From the NCBI GenBank assembly GCA_018398805.1, contig JAGFBZ010000861.1:467501-531500 (forward strand): DNA of 64,000 bases, read 5' to 3'. The position numbers were made by a program, and so were the translations under genes. This DNA is from Hirundichthys speculiger. Its lineage: Eukaryota; Chordata; Actinopteri; Beloniformes; Exocoetidae. This document shows positions 12,701 to 24,900 of this stretch, one piece after another (position 1 is the first letter of the stretch; every line of letters starts with the position of its first letter). Under the pieces are notes generated by a model, which did not search any database, was not told where the DNA came from, and was given only the letters and a program-made list of their open reading frames with translations.

Positions 12701-12812
12701 CTGTACCTGCTTTGATCCCATCCAGGGTCACAGGGAGACTCGATCCAGTCCCAGCTGTCATTGGGAAAGTCACTGCACCCTGGAGAGGCGTCCAACCCTT
12801 CACAGTGCTGCC
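12701..12812 (+). repeat. Dispersed teleost repeat, copy 2 (partial)
   Basis: Contains TTTGATCCCATCCAGGGTCA, an AGTCCCAGCTGTCATTGGG block and a CACTGCACCCTGGAGAGG block, matching the CAGGGTCAC / CCCAGCTGTCATTGGG / CACCCTGGA order of the same family as copy 1. Lacks the CATCC head and the CAATTTAGA end. Confidence 0.65.
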
Positions 12813-13680
12813 AAACCATCAGTCATGTGGTTTAGCACGTCCTCTGGAAGCTTTTATTGATACATTTCAGAGGAAAAAAAAAAACATTTTTCACTCCATC
12901 ATTTTTTGTTCATTAAAAGGATGGTTTGTGAAGTGCTGCATTGCATGGATTGCATCAACTATGCTGCAAAATTAATTTAAACTTCAACAGTAAATGTCAA
13001 AAAGTCATGAAATGCACGTGGTATCAAAAAACAACAACTGCCGTTCTGTGTTTTACCAAAGAGGGGCTGTGAAGTAAATAAGATGATCAGGCTCTTTAGC
13101 AAAACAGTTACCTCAAGTCCTCATTGAAAGTCTCTAATCGCCTCTTTCTTTCCCCCCTCTCTCTCTGGTTCCTGTTGCAGGAGACCACGGACGGTCCCCG
13201 GGCCTGTCAGGCGAGCCCTGTTATCCCACATGAATCCCAAGCTTCTCTAAACACCGCTGTTATCCAGTTTCAGCGGGGACCTGGAGCTACAAGGCACAGA
13301 CAAACATGGGCTGGGCGGGGAGTGCTGGGCGGGGGGATTTTTGGCGGATTTACACATATACGATTTCAGGGTTTTGAACTCCCCAAGGTCAGAGCGCAGG
13401 CACAAGGGGCAGCGAGTGTCAGCGCGAACCGCCGCTGCGATGCCCAAAGGTGTAGCAGAGGCCGCACGCAGCCGTAAATGAAGGAGTACGGGGTGCTGGG
13501 AAAGTGGGCGTGTTGTACCTGTTAAAGCCTACAAGTGCAGCTTTGGCTGCAGCGAGCTGAAAGGGGCAAAACTTCAAAGGAGGGGAGGGGAGGGGGGGCG
13601 CTCATTTAAATTCTTCAGTCCAGTCCCTGGGATTTGGTTTAATGAGCTGAGAAGCAGGAGTAGACAGCTGACTCCTGACT

Positions 13681-13902
13681 GTGTGTGTGCGTGAGCGCGC
13701 GTGCATGTGTGTGTGTCCGTGTGTGTTTGCGTGTAAGGGGAGTTTTTCCCACCAATAAGTCCCAGAGTGCATGTGTGCAAGTTTGCCAGACTTCTGTGGC
13801 AATGCAACAAACTCACAAACACACACTTCTCTTTCTCTGAAGCCTCTCCAGCACTGGAGACTCTGCACACACATACACACATGCGCGCGTGCACGCACAC
13901 AC
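13681..13902. repeat. Inverted alternating purine-pyrimidine tracts
   Basis: A GT/CG-rich tract (13681-13726) and a CA/CG-rich tract (13866-13902) about 140 bases apart are approximate reverse complements (for example GAGCGCGCGTGCATGTG versus CATGCGCGCGTGCACGC). Alternating purine-pyrimidine sequence with CG steps favours Z-DNA, and the pair could fold as a stem. Confidence 0.7.
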
Positions 13903-14099
13903 TCATGCTCAGGCCTGACTGTAAAGGTCCAGAACTCTGCCAAGCTCAGGCAGACTGGGTTTCTACTTAGAAGCTACAGACCCCCCCCTCCCCCCGGTTT
14001 CTGTCTCTCCTGCCACTTAAACTGGTCAAAGCTGGCTGTCGTTGGCAGCTTCGCATCTTCACTTTTCTTTTTTACTTCTGCATCTGAGCATGTGCATGC

Positions 14100-14120
14100 T
14101 TTTTTTTTTTTTTTTTTTTT
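14100..14120. repeat. Poly-T run
   Basis: Twenty-one consecutive T residues. Could be a retroposon tail read from the other strand, but no retroposon body is recognised beside it. Confidence 0.9.
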
Positions 14121-17100
14121 GTTCTTTGCTCAAACAAGTGTCACTGTAATAAGAAGGTGAAAGCCCACACACAAACCTTGACTTAACTCGTATGAAGATT
14201 TTTTTGGTCCGGAGCATGAGAAATGGTCAGCCCCAGTTGGGAGTGTGAAAAAAGGCCCACCTCTGGCAGCCGGAGCCGAATATGACACTGGTGTTAATCT
14301 CCGTCCCTGCAGGGGGAAACAGGCATACACCAAGATCCGATTTCATCTTTCATTTAGTCCCAGTGGGCCCCATCACGAACAGAGGGATTACTGGGGGCTC
14401 TGGCAATCACTTAGCTGTACGCTGCCCCCAACGAAAAAACCCGCAATCCACCTCTGACATCATGAGATAAGGACAAGGCAGAGTGCATGCGGGTCAGCAG
14501 GAAGAAACATCACACTGAGGAAAACAGTTAAACGTCAATTCTCTTCTTTTTTTTTTTTTTTATTTTTTTATTTTGACCGTCCAAATAAATGGACCGCGGA
14601 TCGTTATTCGTTAATGAGTGGCAATTGAGTGCAATTAAACTTATCATCAGCAGATGTGATGGCCCGAGCTGAGACGGTGGCGTGTCGCCCAGAAGTGACT
14701 GGAGGGGTGGCAGCGCAGAGAAGTCGTAAGAGGGATAAAGGGACAGAGGGAAGAAAAGTACAAGAGTAAATGCAGAAGGAGAATGAGGACTGACTCTGCC
14801 AGGAAACGAGGGAGGGAAAAAAAAGAAAGAGTCATCTGTTGGCACTGGCATCTGTTTCAGCCTCAACACCCAAGTTTCAGTTTGAAGCTGAGGCTCGTAC
14901 TGTAAGAGCATGTACGTGCTGTCATCCCTCTACAGCCTGCAGGATAAAACAACTGAGCAGCTCTTTATGATTATCCAGCATCAGCCTGCAATTAACATCC
15001 AGCTCAGAGTCAGATGAACATGTAGTAGCTCTGGTCTTGTCATCTTCTCATCCCTTACTTAAACTCTTCCTCTCTTTTTGCTTCCTGAGCCTTGTTAGTG
15101 TCTGGTCTCATTCCCTTGTCTCTAGTCTACCCTCTTCCTGTTTTACTTTGAAGGTTTGTCTTGTCCTCGTGGTTTTCTGCTTTACTTCCCTCTGTCATCA
15201 CCCCTGAGTGTTTGGACCTGCCTCTCGTTTGTTCCTTCGTGTATTTAAGTCTCGTCTGCTCCTGTTCTTTTATCAGATTGTACCGTTTCCCTCGTCTGCT
15301 GCCACCCCCGTCAGTTCTTTCGTGTTGTCTGCTCCTGGCTTCGTTTGTTTTCTGTTCCTGCCGTGTCGTTTCCCCACTTTTGGATTTACCTGGTTTTTGG
15401 ATTTTTTTTGTGTGTGTGTCTGAGCCATTATCTAGCCAAACCATCTAGTATGTGTATGCACTTTAATCTTATAGCAGACTTTTTTTTTTTGTGGGAGTGT
15501 GAAGAGTGAACATGTCCTTCACCAGTCCTCTCTGGCAGTAAATTCCAACATCCTTCATTAACATCCTAAATCCTGATTTCATCAGAGAGGACTAGAAAAA
15601 CACCAGCAGTGAAACATTTAAAGACAAGACAGTTAAAGAGACCCGACAGTGAGGGTGTGGTGTGTGCTGGGTTGTGAAGTGTGAGGGGTGTTGTGTAGTG
15701 GATTGTGTTGTGACAGCGAACAAACTTAAAAGATAATATGAAGGAAGCAGAAACTACTAACAAGAAGACTGGATGAACATCTTCTACCAAGCTATAGACC
15801 TGTTGAGTTTTTTTTGAAGATCCTAATTAAATACGTTTTTGTTTGGAACTTCGCTCCTCTCCTGCCTTTTTTGGGTCCACCATCCACACCACCACCTTTA
15901 CGACACATACGTGACACAACACAGCACCACGCTGAAGTGATGACAACCATTTGAGCCAAAGTCTTTAGGTTTTATTTTTCCTTTTTGATGATTTCTTTTG
16001 TGCACAGCTGCAAATATCTAACTGAATGTTGGAGCAAAATATTCACAGACTTCAGTTTACAGTTGAACCTGTGTGAAGCATTTGTGGTTAAATATAGCCA
16101 ATCAAGTGTTTTGTCTACAACTAATATTGAAAACTTTGTCTCTTTTCCATTTCAATGCAGCATTTTAGCTGGTAACCAAATCTTACGAACCGCTGGCCAC
16201 ATCCCTATTCGCTGGTCTTCATCAACACTTGTAAGCTGATAAATTCTTCGCTGCGATCATCAGCTCGTCATACAGTTTATCTCCCTGGCGTCTGGTGCTT
16301 TCAAAAAGCTTTTTCTCCCGTTAAAATCAGTTGCCTGGTGTGACTGAAACAGCTCAGACTAAAGGAAAACTAAAGTATTGTGTCGTTAAATCAGAACAGC
16401 GAGCTGAAAGTTAAACAAGCTATCTCAGAAATTACTCTAAAAACATTATATGGTTGGCTTTAACTGGAAAGAACCAAAAATATCAATATGGCAAAAATAT
16501 TGTTCTCCTTCATGCAAAATGAGAGTTCATGTGCTGGTACCAAGTATCAGTGTTACAGTTAATGAAATAAGGAGATCTAAACAGATTCCCCTGCTCCCGC
16601 ACACATCAACAATATCTCAGGGTGATGTGGAAGAGCTGCCCTGCAAAAAAATAAAATAAAAGCAGGAGGACGTACTGCAGAAATACCAAGAACAAGCAAA
16701 GCCGCTTGCAGCGCCACCACCTGGAGCCTCCGGTTGACGGAGCAGACGATGTCGTGAGAAAACCCGCAGCTGTGAATGCGACGGTCAAAAGCAAAGCCTC
16801 CCTTCTCACCTGAGAGCTGCCAGCATCACAAAGCCAGTTGCTGGATTTATTTGCAAGGACCTGTCGAAAAATCAAGGATTTCACGACACGCTGCAAACCA
16901 AGAGACGAAAACACAGAGAAGAAAGTATTTTACCCAAGGAGACATTTAAAAAAAAGTACTTCAGTCTGCAGAAGCAGTTAAATATGCCCAGGCAGACACA
17001 AAAAAGATCTGTCATGCTTTAAAAGCACTAAAATGTGTCAATTTAATACAAGTTTTAATTTTTGATTGGCTTTATTTTATATTATTTAAAGGTATAAGAA

Positions 17101-17918
17101 TTAAATACGTTCATGGTCAGGTTGGTTATACACCGAAGCACTGGAATTTACCTTTTTAAGTAACTTTTATGAATAAATGTATGTATTTAAATAACAATTT
17201 GCATTATTATTCATAGTTTCTCTGCAGTTCTGTAATCAGAAGTAAAAGACTAATCTGGCAGATCTGTGTTGGTTTGTACTTGTTTCGATTTTTGCTGGTA
17301 ACAGTTAAAGTTTAAGTTAGTAAACAAAGAGATAAATCTACTCTAACTTTGCACAGATATTTGAGCCCTTTTAAAAGTCAGATTTGGGCAAAGTTCATCC
17401 ATTTTTCTGCATAAAAAAACATTTAATGAATTGTCAAGCGTACTTTAAAATAAGATTTCAGTCTAAGTCAACGCAGGATCAAACAGCAGCTGTGATGGAT
17501 GAGCCACAGTCTCAGGGTAAGACGTCCCACCCCCGGCCCGGTCCTTCCACAGGTGGGGGAGGAGCCGTGCAGCAGGAGCAGACTCAACCTCCAGCATCTG
17601 TCCAGCTGCTGCAGCTCCTTGTTGGATGCGGCTCCTCGTCTCTGCTCAGACTCCTCATCCATGTTTGCTCTCCTGGCAGAGGCTCAGTCTGGGGGGGGGG
17701 ACGCACGCTGCGAGCTTCTTTGGCCAGTGGGCCAACAGATCACAGAGATAAACATATGCTCACTGGCAGCCCACGACCCTGGAGGACTGGCAACCTTTTA
17801 ACCCCGCTCGCTCGCTCTCATGCACAGACAATAACGTGCAAAAAGAAAATGCACATATATGTAAAAAGACTGTTAAATACAGGTGAACACATAATTCACA
17901 TAACTCACCCCGTGCACA

Positions 17919-17937
17919 CACATGCACACACACACAC

Positions 17938-17990
<53 letters not shown>
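17919..17990. repeat. Compound (CA)n-(GA)n microsatellite
   Basis: A CA run (about 17925-17939) is followed directly by 25 perfect GA units (17941-17990). Confidence 0.95.
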
Positions 17991-17993
<3 letters not shown>

Positions 17994-18722
17994 TTTCCCA
18001 TCCAGCTGCAATATTTTGTATTATTCATGAGGGAGAAAATATTCAAATAATGATGAGCTTCTGCTGCTGTGCCAAACAGCATTTCTGTGGTTCACACTCC
18101 AGCATGAGAGGAGTGAAAGAGACAGAAAAGAGTGGGAAAAAAGACATAGAAGTCCCAATGCACTTCACCGTACATTTGTTCACAGAAAGTTTGGTAAAAG
18201 AGTTAAACAGTAGTACTCTCAATGCAACATCACTGTGCAAAAAGTTATTTTGTTCTTATTATTCTACTTACTCCTATAAACACGTAACGACTCTAAACCA
18301 GATAAACTTGAATGTATACTGGACGGAAGAATTTTCAGGTTGTGTATGTTTGTATTTGTCTGTGGTGGATTAATGTGGATATCTGACATCTTGGCTTTCA
18401 GGTGAAAGCCGAAATCCATTGACTTTATTTTAAATCCCTTAAAGCAAAGTGGAAAAAAAAAAAGAAAGGTAAAAATGGCCAAAACACGACAACCACCAAA
18501 TAAGATTCCCGAGTCAAAGCATCGAGACTGGACCAAAACATACCTGGAGACAGATTATTCAAAGCTTTTACAGAGAGAAGAAGTGAGATGGGACAGATGG
18601 ACGGGTCCGTGCTGGACGGTTAATGGACGCGGGGAACCACTTTGAGTCAGGCGCCAGCGAGGTGGAGGCAGCCATCATTAAAGGTCCAGTGTTCAATACC
18701 TTTAAGCTTCATATAGTCAGGA

Positions 18723-19227
18723 TATAGACCTTTTGCACCTGACGTCACACACTGCAGTCGCAACAACTCGCCGCCATGTTGGAGTGAAAACAAAGCTGAG
18801 CAGTTTACCTGTCGCGTGTGTAATCTGTCGTGTTCAAGTGGATAGCAAACAGTTCGAAAACATGGTTTTGAACTGTGTAGCTGTTGGCTGCACAAACTAC
18901 AGAGGAAAGGGACCAGGATTATCATTCCACAGATTTACAGCCGACGTAGAACACCGAGAAAAGTGGATCGCTGTACCAATCCAAATGTTATAAATAGTCA
19001 GTTAATCAGTTGATCTGCAATTTCTCCCGGTATCGTTCCTTTTCCGACCCATTCAGACTTTGAACATGGTCTGACAGCGCTATCAGACGACTGGTCATGA
19101 TATTCCTGCACAACCTGCACAAAGACTATGTGATCGCTTAGGCCCTAGCTTGTTGTTGTTTTCACTCCAATATGGCGACTGCGCTCTGTCGTCAAGGCGT
19201 GTGTCACGTGACTGTAAAAGGTCTGTA
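18723..19227 (+). mobile_element. P-element-like DNA transposon remnant (THAP type)
   Basis: About 80-base imperfect terminal inverted repeats: the left arm (18723-18801) begins TATAGACCTTTTGCACCTGA and the reverse complement of the right arm (19148-19227) begins TACAGACCTTTTACAGTCAC. The arms also share a GACACAC/GTCACAC block, GCAGTCGC, and a CATRTTGGAGTGAAAACAA block. Between them is a start codon followed by a truncated THAP zinc finger, the DNA-binding domain of P-element transposases and related proteins. The element is only about 505 bp, so nearly all the transposase is gone. No 8-bp target duplication is evident. The plus-strand call follows the THAP reading direction. A non-P THAP-carrying transposon is the main alternative. 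Confidence 0.68.
18862..18993 (+). pseudogene. Truncated THAP-domain transposase N-terminus
   Basis: A 43-codon frame starting at an ATG. Residues 5 and 10 are the first two zinc ligands (C-x4-C in NCVAVGC). They are followed by the asparagine and the FHRF and KW signature positions of THAP domains (LSFHRFTADVEHREKW, residues 20-35). THAP domains need a second C-x2-H pair about 40 residues further on; the frame stops before reaching it, so the finger is incomplete. It lies centrally between the terminal repeats of the P-like element, as the first exon of a transposase would. Recognition of THAP is strong; functional coding is very unlikely. Confidence 0.75.
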
Positions 19228-21999
19228 GCAGCGTAGAGATGCTCCTAGCTGTCCTCCCTGCTGTCCGTCGCAGAGCAGACACACTTCCAGGTGCTCGTCC
19301 AGCGACTGAAGCTCATGCGGTCGGCAGCGAGCTGAACGCCGCCTGCCACGCTTGCTGTTTGTGCACACACATCAAAGCAATGTAGCATTAAATGTAACTT
19401 ATTATCATTTGTCGCCAGAGTCTGGTCTCGAAAAGCGGAAGTGAACAGCAGCATGGAGTTTGCGATTTTTTGTTTTTACCGTTCCCGTGACCGCTGTGGT
19501 TGGCCATCACTAATGCTGCTAGTATCGTACGTGGCTGCAAAGACAGCAGCGACACTCAGCTAACAGACTTCCCACAGAACAAAGAACGGGACTGGATCCT
19601 AACAGAAGGACCTATGAGCTGCTAGAAGCGGGTTTTCATCATTGTTTTGGCTCTGTTCGCTTTGAGCCGAGACTCCGATGGTCAAGTGGAACACTCAGTA
19701 GTGGTCAGTGGTTTTGAAGTTTTATTGAAGCACTTGGATGTTTTCAGACTGAAGATGGACTGCAAGCCAAGTGTCAGATTTAAGGCAAGTTTTTTACAAG
19801 GACAATGCTCCATTAAATACGTTCAAGCACTCTACTCTTTGGCTTACCAGCAGGAGCGTCAAAATAATGGCCTGCTCCTCTTCCTCGCTGGCTTTGAATC
19901 ATTCTGTGATATGCGGCGAGGGGAGAAGAAGCATCTATTCAAAGTTTTCTGGCCTCAATTGCTGCATCAGTGAAAACTGAGCAGTGAAAATCCAAATGAA
20001 GAGGAACCTGAAAGGTTTGTTACAGTCACTGACTGGTTCTTAATTACCCTCAAATACCAAAAATACCTTTTGTCACTTTGTGTTCCTTGTTTGTTATACT
20101 TACTTTAAAATTTGAGAATGATTCAATTTTTGTTTAAAGTTTGTAATTACACAATTTAATTTCCTTTACTAAGCATTTAGAAGTTCGATGACATTTATTA
20201 TTTGGTAATACAGGCTAATATTTAACATTCATTAATTTGGTCAAAGAATTGAGATGATTCCTTTCCTACACTTTGGAAAATAATTGCTGAAATGTTGCTG
20301 TCATGCTAAAAGGCTAAACTATTTTTTAATCTCCTGCTAAGAAATGACATAACAGGAGCAGCTACACGTGACAGACAAGTTTCCGCCACATGATTTTTAC
20401 TACAGAAATAAACTGCAGGACATCGCCCCGGTGAGGCAGCGTGTCTCCAGGCGTCCAGGTGTCACTCAACCTCCTCCGCCACCAAACTGACTAAAACAAA
20501 CTGGCTCGGCGGACCTCGTCTTTGTCCATGATAGCTGTCCATCACTGTGATTGGCAGACAAGTGTCAGAGTGCGGGAATGTCGCTGGAAGCCGGGAGGAG
20601 AGCAAAAGCCATGACAGCAATCTCAAATTTTCATCTCGACCTCTGAAGAAGGCCTCAGCAGTCTCATAGTTTAAATTCTAATCATGTTAGGCCACAGGGG
20701 CATGTCATTTAGAAAGCCAGCGTCCGACTCGCCATCCCTCTACTTTCCTCTCTGGCCCGTACAAATTATTCGAAGATTCCATTATTTCTCCATTATGCAT
20801 ATGCGTTTGCGTGTGACTGGCTGTTACAGAAAGGAGAGAAAGTGAAAGGATAAATAGGATTGCCTTAGCTCATCATGGACCAATACAGCTGGTCCTAGAC
20901 ACAGCTGGGGTCCTGAGGGGTCTTCAAATTGGTCATCATTAGGGCCATAATGCCACTGTTTTGCTTCTGCTAATGTCTCAGTGCAGCTAATCAGAGTGTA
21001 AAGAGGCTGTTTTTCTGTATATCATTGGCTGTAATATACGAGACCCTGTGAACTGTCAGCAACGACCCTCAGACCTCCACAATCTGTAAAACCAATATTC
21101 ACAGCCTGATTAAATTTGAGGGTCAGGACCTCGATTCTGTGTAAAACTGCCAAATTCACAATTTTAAGAGATGCTACATTTTTTAAATTTCTAACATGTA
21201 TGTAATTTCTGCATTTCCAATCCTAAATTTAGATAATTTCTCTTCAGGGATGACTTTTTTGCTCGACCTAAAGGAGGTTTTGTGAGTCTGTTTCCAAGAA
21301 GAAAGACGAGCTTTCAAGCAAAGTTATAGAAGAGGATGCAGCAGCATGACATCACCGATGGGTGTGTCATTTACTTTAAACACGATATGAGAGCAGCAGG
21401 TGACTTTAACTCAATGGGACTGAGCTGAACCGAACTGAGCAACACTTTATCAATCCCCAACAGGAAGAGTTATAGTTGCAGTATAAAAAAAAAAAAAAAA
21501 AAATGAAATAAAGTACAAATCAGCTGACGTCCTGTTGGAAAGCTGGAGGTGCAGCAGGGACGGGTTTGGTTGAAACCACCAGAAGCCATTACTGCACTGA
21601 GAAGTTAAGGCTGGTGTCACAAAAGGGTTTTCCACCACGGCGACTAATGTGGCACCATTTCAGAGTAGTTCAGAGTAGTTCTACAACAGCTGTGAAGAAG
21701 AAAATCAAATCAACAAATTCTGTCTACTTGACCTTATGTCATAATTATGTTGCATGCGCCGGATTATCTTACTACTCAAATGCGAAGAGGCAACACCTTT
21801 TATGTGTTTTAAAGCTTTTAGAAGCAAAATCTTTAAAGATTCCCTTTCATACGTCGGTATACAAGGATTTCAACTTGCGAGACTACAAAAAAGGTATTTT
21901 CTGTGCAAAATGTTTTCCCTTTGAAAACTGTTTTTGATTTCAGGTGGGATTATGGCTCACACACGCAGGTTTTACACGACTCCTCTGTGTTACGTCATC
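19228..21999. other. Noncoding DNA next to P-like element
   Basis: No clear gene. About 19560-19630 contains a frame reading LTDFPQNKERDWI, faintly like the FP-x-R-x-W core of a second THAP finger, possibly more of the same transposon. A short AACACTTTATCAATCCCC block (about 21440) resembles part of a common fish retroposon 3' end and is followed by an A19 run. About 20680-21060 is even-textured sequence with ATTATGCATATG and other AT cores, a candidate conserved noncoding element without proof. Confidence 0.4.
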
Positions 22000-24900
22000 T
22001 CTGGATTTAATGAAACAAAATTAGCCCCGTGTAATTGTTATCCTTCATGCTTAAATTAATCTTAGGCTCTGTCGAACAATGATCTCAACTGATAAACAAT
22101 CTCTAAAGCAGTCAGGACAAACACACAGAAACCCACACGGCAGTAAAGCCACCCTCTATGGACATCATCACTTTAACATAAAATGCACCGTACATAAGGT
22201 TTTTCCATTCATTACAAATGAGAGCAGAGGGAACATTACAGATCATGAAAGATATAAAGAGAATTGTATTGCATGAGCCGATAATCCATATTTCTGCCCA
22301 GGACAGTGTGTCAGGGTTATTTTTGGCAATGTCAGCTGGCTGTTGCATATTTACATTGTCATGGTTTTATATTTTACAGCCTGAAGCGGATTTCCCACAG
22401 CCGCGGGGCAATAATCATGGTCAGTTCATAACTCAACAGGAGTTATTGATGCACTTTCACGTCAGCATAACATTTCCCATTTGGTGCAATAGATTCCATT
22501 AATCAATGCACCTTACAGTATCAGGGATGAATATATTCTGGGTGGCTGCAGAGAAATCCTACCACTAAAACTGGAGGATTTGGTGTTTCTATTACTTTTC
22601 TGTTTTTTTTATCTTCTTCTGGTATTTTCCATGAACTGAAGTATCTTTTTGAGCAGCCTGACTTTCTAGTATGACCTGCATGACAGTGTGAAATCTCCCC
22701 TGGGCCGCCATGTGGAAGAAGCCGGTCTAAAAGTGGCAGAAACAGGTGGGTGTAGTCCAGATCAGACTTGTTCGATTTTCACATAAAAACTATGCTGGAT
22801 GGTTCAGTTTTTTAGAGCGTTTACAAAAAGTTTCAGTGGGGTTGCATCAGAACTGAAAGGAGAAAAGAGCCACAGTTTACTGACAGTGTAAAAAGCCAAA
22901 TCTAAAAAAAAAAAAAAAAGAAAGAAAAACCCTAACAATACAGACAGTCTAGGTATTCCATCAGAGAAGATGGGACTGCAAATTATTTTGCATGAACTGT
23001 GTGGACAACAATATGTTTATGAATATCAGGTGGGTGCTGTGTTAATGTTTTTTTGTGTTTTTTGGAAAAAAAACAATCTTGAAATATGCTGGTGCCATCC
23101 ACAAAAGAAAAGAAAATCTATAAATGGAAACCCCTGGATATTGAGTATCTTTAGGTATCTAGCTGGCTGCATCCTTTGAGCTCATGCTACTGAAAGCAGA
23201 CGACCAACTGAAGCAAGCCCACATCATAATACTCCCTCCACAGACTTGCGTGTTAGGCACCGCAGATACATGACACTGCTCCTGGTACGTGAATCACGGC
23301 TGTCCCAGCACCAAAAGGCGCCGTGGAGCGGTTTAGAAGCGACCCAGAAGAGACCATCGAGTCAGTGGCGCTAAAAATAAATACGCATTAACTCTGGACT
23401 GTCCCTAACCTGCATCAATTTATGCAAACAAGACTGAGATGGCAGGAAGTCAAACGTTTACAAAATAAAACAGGCTCCGACTTTTAGTCTGCATCGACAT
23501 CACATTAACCTTTGGAGGCTGTGTGGAAACATCTCAGAGGGTTTTAGAAGAGATTTGAACGTGATCTCGAAAACCTTCGGGTCAACTCGTAATCTCACAA
23601 ATGGTGTATGCAAATGAATGTGTGGTGGTTTGTGCTGATGTGGGATATAACCCCCCCACACACAACACATCCATACCTGAGCTAAAGCAGCCCAGCAGAT
23701 GATTTACAAAAGGGTTCTTCACATTTGGAAAAAAAAAAAGAACATTAAAACATTACAGCACTGTGCAGCAAGAGTGTCACCTCTGAAAATTAGCCATCAA
23801 GTTGGGCAATTTTCCCCTGAGCTAAATTGCTAAATAACTAGCGGGGCTGTAATGGGTAGCAATCTGGGGCTAATCTGATGAGGTCATTTGGAAAACATTA
23901 GGAGTTTGAGGAGACGGGACGACAGCTTTCTATACATGTCTGCCTGCATGAGCAGCTCGTCCTTGTAGCTTCATATTTGGTTATTTACAGTACATACAGC
24001 GTCGTGATGCACAAGATTTGAAAGACCCTTTTCACGACCGGCGTACATGTGCTTGTTTTTACTTCATTTTAAATGCATGTGTGGACATCTTTGCTTTTTT
24101 CCGTACTTGCACATACATGTGAGGGAACCTTGCGTCATCAGAGTTGAGGTGATGACTGAGGAATCGTGTACACAGCTGGAGGGTCACGTGGCCGCCGGCA
24201 TATAGCGGGATGTGTCACTGGGGGGGGGGGGGGCCGACAGGGGTGCAGAGTGAATATTATTGTCGTCGGCACCAGATGCCAGCTGGCAGGGGCACAAAGG
24301 GAATAAACAGGGAGTGGGTTGAACAATTGCTGTTATTCATGGCCGAGCCAGAGGAGAAGGTCTTTGCCATTAAGGAGCACACAGGGTTGGATTCATGCAG
24401 ATACGTGCAGATGTAAAAACGTGTAAACGCCAGAAAAAACGCGCATGATGTAGACTGATTGCCAGGATTTACACACAAAATCACACACATACAGTTGACA
24501 AACAACCAGTGAAACCACACAGACACGCCATCATCAGCATTAGTGCTCACACTCAGGCAAGTGCACTAAAAATAAATGGTGTCACTTTAAAAAAATAAAA
24601 AAATGATAATAATAACTGAGACTGCTTTCTCTACGTACTAAAACTAACACTTGGACGATGGCTTTTCCTTTGTTACAATCGCTGAGTTTCTTGTCACTGT
24701 ACAACCTCATTTTCTCTTAACCCACTTTTTCAGAAACTACAGTAATTGTTATTAAGTTCAATCAGAATGGGGTCAGTACTGGGAGCCACTCGGCCCCGTG
24801 TTTAGTAATTAACATTTCACAGTGAATATCTCATTAGGGAAGACAAAGGTTGCTAATAAGCGTCTCTGTTAGTGAGAACATGCGGCTGGAGAAAGAAAAT

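Larger units (their letters stand above)
12813..18722. other. Noncoding DNA with simple repeats
   Basis: Six kilobases without a defensible gene. Holds inverted alternating GT/CA tracts (13681-13902), a T21 run (14100-14120), an A/T-rich patch near 14550 and a CA/GA compound microsatellite (17919-17990). A pyrimidine tract followed by a TTGCAG acceptor-like site occurs at about 13143-13180, but the open frame after it resembles nothing known. About 14570-14720 contains several ATTA/CAATTA cores and could be a conserved noncoding element. The longest open frame in the window (17426-18373 from ATG, plus strand) runs across the CA/GA microsatellite and is judged spurious; see findings. Confidence 0.45.

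Noticed and set aside
13124..13477. Possible exon after a polypyrimidine tract and TTGCAG
   Set aside because: The open frame matches nothing I know and lacks a supported donor; acceptor-like sites are common by chance.
17760..18082. Minus-strand frames with long Leu-Ser repeats
   Set aside because: Products of the GA microsatellite read on the other strand.
19647..19973. 108-codon plus frame near the P-like element
   Set aside because: It opens at TTG, not ATG, and resembles no transposase domain; kept only as flanking sequence.
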